Assembly (NCBI GenBank): GCA_938024995.1 | Contig: CALJDU010000033.1 | Location: forward strand, 124,001-188,000 | Length of the DNA: 64,000 nt | Direction of reading: 5' to 3' | Source of the DNA: an uncultured bacterium | GTDB taxonomy: Bacteria > Myxococcota_A > Polyangia > Polyangiales > Houyiibacteriaceae | Shown: piece by piece, positions 6,321 through 14,630 of the stretch | How the letters are laid out: each line of letters starts with the position of its first letter | Position numbering within the stretch: position 1 is the first letter of the stretch | The notes under the pieces: generated by a model | Databases searched by the model: none | Told to the model about the DNA's origin: nothing | Seen by the model: the letters and a program-made list of their open reading frames with translations, nothing else | Program-made: the position numbers and the translations under genes

Positions 6321-8649
6321 GGCGACTCACGAATCGTTGCCAACCGAGGCGCCACCGCCCAGACTTTCGTCGATGAAGCTGCTGGAGCGATTGATGAGCG
6401 AGGGTCACTTGACGCCCCTCCAGCACAAGCAGGTCACGGATCACTCGAAGCGCACGGGTGCGCGAGCGGAAGACGCGCTCATCCAGACCGGGGTCTTCGC
6501 CGAGAAGACGATGCTCAAGTACCTGGCGACCCTGCACCGGACGCGCTTCATCGGGACGAACAAGCTCGCGCACGCCACGATCAACAAAGAGGCGCTCAAG
6601 CTGCTCCCGCGGCGACTCGCCGAGCGGCTCGAGGTCGTCCCCGTGATCTTCACGTCGAGCGAGTCCACGATGATCATCGCGGCCGGAAACCCAACCGTCC
6701 CGAACCTCGTCGCGCAGATCAAAGAGGTGACCCAAGTTCGGCGCGTCGGCGTGTTCATCGCGCGACCCGCGGCGGTCCTCGCGGCGATCCGCAAGCACTA
6801 CTACGCGGAAGCGGAGGCCTTCACGCTCCTGCTGACGGAGGTCCCCGCCGGCATGAGTCAGTTCGGCGGCTTGGGCGGTACGCTCGACGACCTGGCGATC
6901 GCGGCGGCGGCGGCCCGTAAGCTCGCGCCTTCGGTGGAGAAGAAGAAGCAGGCCAGATCCGCACGGAACGACGACGCGTTCGTCATCAGCGCCCCGGAGC
7001 TCGCGGACAAGCTGACCGCGACCGCGGCCCCCGTTGTTCAACCCCCCATGGAGCTCGTCGCTCACGCTCCCCAAGCCCCCGCGAAAGCCGCACCGCCACC
7101 GCCTCCCGCCCCACGACCTCCTCCCGCCCCACGACCTCCTCCCGCGCCGGCGCCCGCCGCGCAGCCCGCGCCTTCGGCGACATCGACGGGGAACGTTCAC
7201 GCACCGTCACCCTTTGTGAAGAGCCCATCCGCGCGCGCTCCGATGCGTGCACGTGCAGACCACACCGCGAGCGCGGACCGCGAAATTCGGTTGAGCTCTC
7301 CGTTCGCGCTTCGCCCGGAGAACAGCTCCCGCAGCAGCAGCAGCACGATCTCAATTCAAGACGGCACGGTCTCCCGGCGCGCCTACCTCGAGATCATGAA
7401 GATCCTCGTCACTCGGCTCGAGAGCGGAGACCTGCGCGGGCACGCCTCGCGGACCGCTCGGATCAGCGAGCGCGTCGCGCGGCGGCTTCGCCTCTCTCTC
7501 GAAGAACAGTTCGCGTTGGTGGTCGCCGCCTACGTTCACGATCTCGGCAAAGCTGACCCGCACTACACGCTCCTCGATCTCGTGGACAACGAGAAGGCAC
7601 GCGCCGCTGCGCGTCAGGAGTACCGGGCGCCCACGAAGATCCTCGAGGACAGCGAGCTCCCGGCTGATACCCAGCTCGCGCTCGAGAGCATGTACGAGCG
7701 CTGGGACGGTAAGGGAACGCCAAAGGGGCTCGCGGGAGAAGACATCCCGCTCTTGGCGCGCGCGCTCGCGTTGGTCGAAGCCTTCGCGGATCTTCAGATG
7801 AACCCGAAGAACGTCTCCGGCGCGTTGATGACACCGAAGGACGCGTGCGCGCTGCTGCAACAGCACTCGCGCACGCTCTTCGACCCGGCGCTGCTCGAAG
7901 CGCTCGAAGCGGTCGCGCTGGGCGACGACCTCCGCGCGCGTCTCCTCTCCGAGCGCCACCAGGTCATGCTGGTTGACGAGAAGAGCCGTGAGTCGGAAGA
8001 CCTCGCGTTCGAGCTTCGCGCCCGCGGCAACGATGTGATCATCGCGCGCTCGGGAAACGAAGCGCTCTCTCGGGTACGGAGCCGCGACATCGAGCTGCTC
8101 GTGACCGAGGTTGATCTCCCCGATCTCAGCGGGTTCGAGCTCGCGGCGCAGGTCCGCGCCTACAACTCGGACATCCCCGTCGTGTTCCTGACCACGCGGG
8201 CAGACCAACAGAGCGTCAGCAAAGGGTTCGAGCTCGGCGCGGTCGACTATCTCGTCAAGCCGACCTCCCCGGCGGTCGTCGTCGCGAAAGTGTCGCGCGT
8301 GCTGAACCGGAGCAAGTCGTCGCGCGGGGTATCCGGCTCGCTCAAAGAAATGCCGCTCCCTGACATCCTGCAGGTCGTGGCGAACGGTCGCCGTGACGGC
8401 ACGCTCCACGTTCGCTCGGGCGGCCAGTCCGGCGAGTTCGTGTTCTCAAGCGGCTCGGTCTTCGACGCGCGCTACGGAAACGTGATCGGGGTCGACGCAG
8501 CGTACGAGATGCTCCACCTCGAAGACGGAGAGTTCGTCCTCGATCCAACGCCTCGCAAGGGCGAGCGACGCATCCACGTCGCGACGGAGACGCTCTTGCT
8601 CGAAGCGATGCGTCGGCTCGACGAACGAAACCACCCCGCGCGTACCTAG
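6292..8649 (+). CDS. MshEN - degenerate HD-GYP - receiver - PATAN/DUF4388 regulatory protein
   Basis: 785 residues from ATG 6292, overlapping the NosL-like gene by 29 bases (TTG 6226 and ATG 6373 are alternatives). In order: a MshEN/GspE N-terminal domain (about 25-175), a Pro/Ala-rich linker with APRPPP repeats (about 260-305), an HD-GYP-like domain (about 365-545; HD pair at 416-417 and RWDGKGTPKGL), a receiver (about 555-675), and a C-terminal PATAN/DUF4388 domain (LPDILQVVANGRRDGTLHVR). Two active sites look broken: the receiver has Glu606 where the phospho-Asp should be (TEVDLPDLSG), and the HHE and GYP motifs of HD-GYP are MYE and GTP. It may be a c-di-GMP-binding scaffold rather than an enzyme; MshEN domains bind c-di-GMP in known proteins. 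Confidence 0.85.
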   Translation: MEVESSKDARATHESLPTEAPPPRLSSMKLLERLMSEGHLTPLQHKQVTDHSKRTGARAEDALIQTGVFAEKTMLKYLATLHRTRFIGTNKLAHATINKEALKLLPRRLAERLEVVPVIFTSSESTMIIAAGNPTVPNLVAQIKEVTQVRRVGVFIARPAAVLAAIRKHYYAEAEAFTLLLTEVPAGMSQFGGLGGTLDDLAIAAAAARKLAPSVEKKKQARSARNDDAFVISAPELADKLTATAAPVVQPPMELVAHAPQAPAKAAPPPPPAPRPPPAPRPPPAPAPAAQPAPSATSTGNVHAPSPFVKSPSARAPMRARADHTASADREIRLSSPFALRPENSSRSSSSTISIQDGTVSRRAYLEIMKILVTRLESGDLRGHASRTARISERVARRLRLSLEEQFALVVAAYVHDLGKADPHYTLLDLVDNEKARAAARQEYRAPTKILEDSELPADTQLALESMYERWDGKGTPKGLAGEDIPLLARALALVEAFADLQMNPKNVSGALMTPKDACALLQQHSRTLFDPALLEALEAVALGDDLRARLLSERHQVMLVDEKSRESEDLAFELRARGNDVIIARSGNEALSRVRSRDIELLVTEVDLPDLSGFELAAQVRAYNSDIPVVFLTTRADQQSVSKGFELGAVDYLVKPTSPAVVVAKVSRVLNRSKSSRGVSGSLKEMPLPDILQVVANGRRDGTLHVRSGGQSGEFVFSSGSVFDARYGNVIGVDAAYEMLHLEDGEFVLDPTPRKGERRIHVATETLLLEAMRRLDERNHPART

Positions 8650-8767
8650 AGACAGGTGCGCACCGGGTCGGCCATCTTCGCCCATCCGCTCACACTCGCC
8701 TCGGCTGTTCCTCGGTTCGAGGACGGCGGGTACGAACTCACGCCTTCGCCGCAACTCGCGGGCCTGC

Positions 8768-9502
8768 TCAGCGCACGAGAAACCAAACGACGAAGCCGGA
8801 CGCCGCGATGACCGAATAGGCCGCGAGCCTCGCGTTGGTGTTCCGGCTCTTCGCTCTTCGCTCGCGACGCATCGCGGGGGCCACGAACCCTCCCATCGCG
8901 ACCGTCGCTAGGGCACCCGCGACGATCGCGGCGAGCACGCGCGCTCCCCGTGCCGAGTCACCGAATCGGCTGACGATCTGCTCCGCGCTACCCATGCTGG
9001 GCGCGACAACCGCGACCGTGAGCGCGCCAAGGAAGGCCACCGCGATCACGACGAAGCGAAGACGCCGTCTCCTCGGGTCCGGATTGATCGCGTCGCCTTC
9101 CAGGGGACGTTCGCTCGTCTCCGCGAGCTGCCATGGTCGCGTGCACGCTTGGGACGCTGTCGCGAGAAAGATCAGGAACCCAATGCTCGAAACGATCGCG
9201 ACCGGCGCCGGATATGCGTCCGCCTCAGCGTTTCGCTCCACCATCGCGATCGCGACCGCAGACAAGGTCGGGAACACCGCCATCAGGAGCGTCGCGGCGA
9301 GCATCGGGTGCACCAACAAGGCGATCGCCCCTAAGACGAGGACGAACAAAGGTACCGCACCGAGCAGAAGCTCAGTTCCGCCTACTCCGTCATTGATCAG
9401 CGGGAGCGCGATCGAGACGACCCAAGCACCTGCGCCAAGTACGAAAACGCGAGCGGCGTCCGCCCTTTGGGCTGTGTTCGGGGTGTCCGCTTCCGTAACC
9501 AT
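8768..9502 (-). CDS. Predicted membrane protein
   Basis: 244 residues with six or seven hydrophobic helices: three in residues 18-80, one near 95-115, one near 150-170, one around 190-215 and one at the C-terminus (SVIAASGFVVWFLV). An Arg-rich cytoplasmic loop (DPRRRRLRF) lies in the middle. I do not recognise the family and no catalytic motif is visible. Its ATG (9500-9502) is only 16 bases from the GTG of the divergent kinase gene at 9519, so both promoters must overlap the opposite coding sequence or the messages are nearly leaderless. The 118 bases on its 3' side (8650-8767) show nothing clear. Confidence 0.65.
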   Translation of the reverse strand: MVTEADTPNTAQRADAARVFVLGAGAWVVSIALPLINDGVGGTELLLGAVPLFVLVLGAIALLVHPMLAATLLMAVFPTLSAVAIAMVERNAEADAYPAPVAIVSSIGFLIFLATASQACTRPWQLAETSERPLEGDAINPDPRRRRLRFVVIAVAFLGALTVAVVAPSMGSAEQIVSRFGDSARGARVLAAIVAGALATVAMGGFVAPAMRRERRAKSRNTNARLAAYSVIAASGFVVWFLVR

Positions 9503-9518
9503 CCGCTAACATCCGGGC

Positions 9519-12500
9519 GTGCGAGTCTGCCATCAGTGCGGGGCAATGGTCAAAGGCGATGATCGCTACTGCGCATCATGTGGGAGCACTCTTCTGTCCA
9601 AGACATCCGGAGGTAAGAAAGACCCCTTCATTGGTCGAACGATCGGGAACTACACGATCCAAGACATCATCGGGGTCGGGGGCATGGGGCGTGTCTATCG
9701 CGCGGAGCAGAGCACCTTAGGTCGCACCGTCGCGATCAAGATGATCCACCCTCATCTCCTTGGGGACGAGCAGACGGTCGCGCGCTTCTACACGGAGGCG
9801 CGCGCGTCCTCGAAGCTCAACCATCCCAACAGCGTCAGCATCATCGACTTTGGTCAGACGCAAGACGGCCACCTCTATCTCGCGATGGAGTTCCTCAAGG
9901 GCAAAGACCTCGCGATGGTCATGCACGAGGAGGGTCCGCTCTCGTTCTCGCGCATCGGCGACATCTTGCTCGCCGTGCTCGACGCGCTTCACGAGGCGCA
10001 TCTCCTCGACATCGTTCACCGTGACCTCAAGCCGGAGAACATCATCTTGCGCCGTCTCCGATCGGGAGACGACCTCGTCAAGGTCGTGGACTTTGGCCTC
10101 GCGACGATCGTCGGAACGAATACGTCGATCACGAAACCCGGGCTCGTCTGCGGCACGCCCGACTACATGGCGCCCGAACAAGGCAAGGGCGATCCGGTTG
10201 ACGGTCGCGGGGACCTCTACGCGCTCGGCGTATTGCTCTTCGAGCTGCTCACGGACCAGCTCCCCTACGACGACGAGACGCCCACGAAGGTCGTGCTGCG
10301 CCACATCAACGACCCGATCCCAGATCCACGGAAGGTCGCGCCCAAGCGAAAGATCACCGACGCGGTCGCGGAGGTCGCGATGAAGGCGCTCGCGAAGAAG
10401 CGCACCGATCGTTACCAGACCGCGAAGGAGATGGGCCAAGCGCTCCGCGCGGCGCTGAACGAAACGTCGGCGACCCCGGTCGCGACCAACGCACCGCTCG
10501 TCGTTTGTCCCGCCTGCGGGAAAGAGAACGCCGCGGACATGCGTTTCTGCGGATCGTGTGGAGGCCGTCTCGACCTGAAGATGCAACCGAGCATGTTCCC
10601 GCCGCGGACATCGTTCCGGCCCGTCCTCTCGTCCGAGCGAGAGTTTGTAGGTCGCGTCGCGGAGATGGAGCTCATCGAGTCCCTCCGCGAGACCGCCGAC
10701 CAACAGCTCGTCTGGGGTCGTCTTCGGGGCGAGCCCGGGGTCGGCAAGACACGTCTTCTGAAGGAAGCGGTGGAGCGCTTCGCCGGCGACGGTGACCTCG
10801 TTGTCGGCGCGCAGCCCCACCCGACCGGTGCGCCGGTCGCGTACTCGCCGATCCGCGAGCTCCTCTGCTCCTTGCTCGAGATCAAAGGCGAGGACCTCGA
10901 TCGCATGGCGATCGGCGACGTCATGCTCGGCGACGCTATGACACGTGCGGGCGTCCAGGAGGTCGTGCATCCATCCGGTCTCGTCGGGGTCGCCGGCCGC
11001 TCTCGGTCCGGCGCGGCCGCGACCGCGCTCGCCTCAGCGATCGACCTGGTCTTGTCACGAGACGAGGTCAAGCGCGTCGTCGTCGTCGTCGATGACTTCG
11101 ATCGTTGCGATGGGCTGACGCAGCAAGTGCTCACAGAGTTGCCGCGCGTCGTCGGCGACCGCTCCGTTCTGCTCCTCACGGCGGATAACCAACCGCGACC
11201 GATCGCCGGCACGATCGACGTCGTCCTTCATGGGCTCCCCCACGCTGATGCGCTCGCGATGCTCGGCGAGGACGCCGGGAACACCACGTTCCAAGACATC
11301 ACGGCCGACCGCGCGCTCCCGCTTCACCTTGAGCAGCTCATCGCGCTGCGCGGACAGGACGCTCCGAGCAAGTTGGCCGACGCGATCGCGCTGCGGACGG
11401 AGCGGCTTGGGCTCAACGCGCGGCGAGTGCTTCAGGCCATCGCGGTGCTCGGGCATCGGTGTGACCTCACTGAGCTCCGCGAAATGGTCGACCCCGACGA
11501 GTTCGTCTCGCTGGACGAATTGGTCCGCGCCGACCTCGTCCAGCTCGCCGAAGGTCGCGTCGAGGTCGCGCATCCGTACATCCGTGACCTGGTGGAAGCG
11601 TTCATCCCGGCCGCCGCGCGAAAGGCGCTTCATGGTCGCGCGCTCGGTCTGCGTACGCGCCGCAAAGCCCCGCTTCAGGTGCGCGCTGAGCACGCCTATC
11701 GCGCGGGCGATCCGATGACCACGCTCATGCTCCTGGAGCAGATGGGCGACCGGTCCCTTGGGTTCGGCGATGCGCGCGTCGCGGTGCTCGCGTATCAACG
11801 CGCGCTCGAGCTCGCCCGTCGCGAGATGCTCGAAAGCGGAGACGCCGTGATGGACGCCGCCCTTGTCACCTTCAGCCGTAAGCTCGGCGTGTCTTTGGAA
11901 CGCGCCGGCGACTTTGCCGGAGCCGACGGCGTCTTGCGAGAAGCGACCGACTTGACCGCGCCCCAGAGCGCAGAGCGAGCCCGGTTGATGATCGCGCTGG
12001 GTCGGGTCGCGGCGCGTCGAGACAAAAGACGCGAGGCGATGCGTCAGTTCGGTAAGACGCTCGAACTCGTGAACAGCGACCCGTCGATCGAGTCCGAGCT
12101 CCAGATGGCGATCGGCCGGACGCGGCGCGACGAAGGCGATGTCCAAGGCGCCGCGATGGCGTTCCGACGCGCGCTCGATCTCTTCGCAGATCTGGGCAAG
12201 CACGAGATTCAGCTGGTCCTCGCGGGAATCGAACTCGCGGAGATGCTCACCCAGCTCGGGGAGCATGAAGAAGCCGCCGGTCGGCTCCTCGCGGCAGAGC
12301 GAATGGCGCGGGACGCGAACGCTCCCGCGCTGGCGGCACGCGCGGTGGGTGCGCAAGCCGTCTTGCAGGGCTTGGCCAACCGGATGGAAGCCGCGATCCG
12401 GCGCTACGAAGCGGCCGCCGGTTTGTCCGCGGATGCCGGAGATGTCGCCGGTCATCGACGGTGGCAGAGCGCTGCAGAAGCGATGCGTCCGAGCAGCTAA
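9519..12500 (+). CDS. Ser/Thr kinase with two zinc ribbons, ATPase domain and TPR tail
   Basis: 993 residues. A zinc ribbon starts at the first codon (Cys 4, 7, 18, 21), which fixes the GTG start. Then a protein kinase domain (about 43-310) with GVGGMGRVYRAE, VAIKMI, HRDLKPENIIL, DFGLATI and APEQGKGD, all intact. A second ribbon (CPACG...CGSCG, about 329-348) precedes an AAA/STAND-type ATPase with a Walker A GEPGVGKTRLL and Walker B VVVVVDDFD, and the last ~250 residues are TPR-like helices. This is the architecture of PknK-like kinases, in which an NTPase and helical sensor region regulate the kinase. No membrane segment, so cytoplasmic. No close downstream partner gene. Confidence 0.9.
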   Translation: MRVCHQCGAMVKGDDRYCASCGSTLLSKTSGGKKDPFIGRTIGNYTIQDIIGVGGMGRVYRAEQSTLGRTVAIKMIHPHLLGDEQTVARFYTEARASSKLNHPNSVSIIDFGQTQDGHLYLAMEFLKGKDLAMVMHEEGPLSFSRIGDILLAVLDALHEAHLLDIVHRDLKPENIILRRLRSGDDLVKVVDFGLATIVGTNTSITKPGLVCGTPDYMAPEQGKGDPVDGRGDLYALGVLLFELLTDQLPYDDETPTKVVLRHINDPIPDPRKVAPKRKITDAVAEVAMKALAKKRTDRYQTAKEMGQALRAALNETSATPVATNAPLVVCPACGKENAADMRFCGSCGGRLDLKMQPSMFPPRTSFRPVLSSEREFVGRVAEMELIESLRETADQQLVWGRLRGEPGVGKTRLLKEAVERFAGDGDLVVGAQPHPTGAPVAYSPIRELLCSLLEIKGEDLDRMAIGDVMLGDAMTRAGVQEVVHPSGLVGVAGRSRSGAAATALASAIDLVLSRDEVKRVVVVVDDFDRCDGLTQQVLTELPRVVGDRSVLLLTADNQPRPIAGTIDVVLHGLPHADALAMLGEDAGNTTFQDITADRALPLHLEQLIALRGQDAPSKLADAIALRTERLGLNARRVLQAIAVLGHRCDLTELREMVDPDEFVSLDELVRADLVQLAEGRVEVAHPYIRDLVEAFIPAAARKALHGRALGLRTRRKAPLQVRAEHAYRAGDPMTTLMLLEQMGDRSLGFGDARVAVLAYQRALELARREMLESGDAVMDAALVTFSRKLGVSLERAGDFAGADGVLREATDLTAPQSAERARLMIALGRVAARRDKRREAMRQFGKTLELVNSDPSIESELQMAIGRTRRDEGDVQGAAMAFRRALDLFADLGKHEIQLVLAGIELAEMLTQLGEHEEAAGRLLAAERMARDANAPALAARAVGAQAVLQGLANRMEAAIRRYEAAAGLSADAGDVAGHRRWQSAAEAMRPSS

Positions 12501-12779
12501 GCGCTTCGACCATTCGTACAACGTGGATACATAACCACCACATCATTCGCTCGCGCCTCTTTGTCTAACTGTTGGGGAGGTCGCATCCACCGAAAATCGC
12601 GGCTGGCGAACGAAAGAGAACGCCGCCACACACAATTGCGTTCGCGCGACCCTCTCGTTCATGACAACGCGTCGTGTCCGATTTGTTCATGAGTGCCACG
12701 CGTGCTTGCCGCCTTCGGAGGCCCACGAGTATGGTGCACACGCTCCAGTTCACGAGGAACGACGGAGCCCCACTGACCT

Positions 12780-14630
12780 ATGCGTAACCACTTTTGCTCG
12801 TTCTCCCTTCTCCTCTCCATCTTCGTCGTCGGATGCGCGACGGATGCTCCAGTCGGGACCGTCGAATGGATCGTGGACGGAGAAGCGACGAGCAACGAAG
12901 AGCGCGCGGTCGTCTTGGTTTTCAACCGTCGCGGTGGCCTCTGCACCGGCACCATCATCGCGCCGCGAATCGTCCTCACGGCGAAGCACTGTGTTCAGAG
13001 CCCAGGTGCCACGGAGCCCTCCGATGCGAGCGCGTTTGTGGTCGGCGTTGGAGACACCTCCCGCGGGCTCAGCGAGACGTTTGACGTCTCCGCCGTCTCC
13101 ACCCCTCCAGGTGTATACTCAGACCGCGGCGGCTTGAGTGGAGCGCTCGTCGGGATCGACATCGCGACCCTCACCCTGACGCGCGGCACGACCATCACGC
13201 CCATCCCGATTCACCGTGAGAGCAGCGCTCGGGTCGTCGGACAGACCATGCGCTCGATCGGATTTGGCCAAACCCCGAGCGGTGGCGCCGGGCGAAAGTT
13301 CCGGACCACGACTCGCGTCTCCGGCGTCATGGGCGGCGTCATCTACACACCGCCGACGATCTGCCAGGGTGACTCGGGCGGACCCTTGCTGACGATGACA
13401 GACGATGGTGAAGAGGTCATCGGCGTCGCCTCGTTCGGCTCTGGCGCGTGTGGCTCCGGCATCAACGGGTTCAACCGCGTCGACGTTCTCCTTGAGCTTG
13501 TCGACGCGGCGGTCGCGGACTCGGGGGCCTGCCTCAACGATGGCGAAGAGCGCTGCGACGGTTACGACAACGACTGCGACGACCAGGTCGACGAGGACTG
13601 CAACGAGGTGGGCGAAGGCTGCACGGTCAACGAAGACTGCATCACCCTGCTTTGCGAACGTACCGACGCCGGTCGCATTTGTACGTCTGAGTGCGACGCC
13701 GTTCGCCCGTTCGTTGGATGCCCTCCGAGCTTCTACTGCGGCGAAGCGGATGGCTGCACCGGTCTCTGCATCCCAGGGTCGGCGGGCGAGCTTGGCGTCG
13801 ACGAAGACTGCGAAGAAAACACCGACTGCTACTCGCTCAACTGTATGGACCCGGGAGACGGCCGGAAGCGGTGCCTCGATCCGTGTCAGGGAGACGGAGC
13901 GACCTGCCTCGACGGAGAGGTGTGCGCCGCATCGCCAGGAGCCTGCGGCGGGTGTGTACCGCAGAACATTGTCGGAGCGACCCGCGGCTACGGCGAGCCT
14001 TGCGATGAGGACGCCGACTGCAACAGCGGCACCTGCTTCATGGAGCTCGACGCCGGCTACTGTTCTCGTGAGTGCGGCACCGATGCCGACTGCGGCGACA
14101 TCGATCGCTTCCACTGCCGCGAGGACATCTGCGTGCGCGGCGCGATCGGTCGCGTCGGCGACGGCTGTGTCTCCAACGAGGACTGCGCCGAGACCCTCTT
14201 CTGCGCCGCGCGCGGCGAGGATCGCTGGTGCACGCAGTTCTGTTCGGACAGCGAGTGTCCGGAAGGCTTCGCCTGTGAGATGGCCGGTGGCGCCAGCGTC
14301 TGCGCTCCCGAGCGCGGCGTCATTGGCTCTCCATGCGAGACCGGCGATGACTGCCTCTCCTCGGTCTGTCTCCCCCTCGGTCCCGAGGGCGAGCTCCTCT
14401 GTTCGCGCCAGTGCGGACCGGAGAGCACCTGTGCTCCGGGCTACACGTGCGTACGCGATACCGCAGGTCGCGACGCGGTCTGCGCGCCGACCGAGGAGGC
14501 ACCTGAGCCCCCTGCTGACGATGGCGGATGCAGCGTCTCGTTCACCGGCCGCGCGCCCGCCGGCCTGCTACTGTTCTTGATGTTCTTCTTCACCGCGCGT
14601 CAACGCCGATCGCGCCGGAGCTTCTCATGA
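12780..14630 (+). CDS. Trypsin-like protease with cysteine repeats, lipoprotein (copy 1)
   Basis: 616 residues. Lipobox ending at Cys19 (FVVGC), then a chymotrypsin-fold domain to about residue 250 with an intact triad: His70 in TAKHC, Asp127 in GIDIATL, Ser199 in GDSGGP. A MopE-like stretch (CDGYDNDCDDQVDEDC) links to about 300 residues of cysteine-rich repeats of the CxxDxDC type. The C-terminus GGCSVSF, a hydrophobic helix and ARQRRSRR resembles a MYXO-CTERM sorting tail, so the protein has both a lipid anchor and a sorting tail. Its TGA overlaps the ATG of a paralogue. Likely an exposed protease or adhesin-protease. The 279 bases before it (12501-12779) hold no gene I can support. Confidence 0.9.
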   Translation: MRNHFCSFSLLLSIFVVGCATDAPVGTVEWIVDGEATSNEERAVVLVFNRRGGLCTGTIIAPRIVLTAKHCVQSPGATEPSDASAFVVGVGDTSRGLSETFDVSAVSTPPGVYSDRGGLSGALVGIDIATLTLTRGTTITPIPIHRESSARVVGQTMRSIGFGQTPSGGAGRKFRTTTRVSGVMGGVIYTPPTICQGDSGGPLLTMTDDGEEVIGVASFGSGACGSGINGFNRVDVLLELVDAAVADSGACLNDGEERCDGYDNDCDDQVDEDCNEVGEGCTVNEDCITLLCERTDAGRICTSECDAVRPFVGCPPSFYCGEADGCTGLCIPGSAGELGVDEDCEENTDCYSLNCMDPGDGRKRCLDPCQGDGATCLDGEVCAASPGACGGCVPQNIVGATRGYGEPCDEDADCNSGTCFMELDAGYCSRECGTDADCGDIDRFHCREDICVRGAIGRVGDGCVSNEDCAETLFCAARGEDRWCTQFCSDSECPEGFACEMAGGASVCAPERGVIGSPCETGDDCLSSVCLPLGPEGELLCSRQCGPESTCAPGYTCVRDTAGRDAVCAPTEEAPEPPADDGGCSVSFTGRAPAGLLLFLMFFFTARQRRSRRSFS

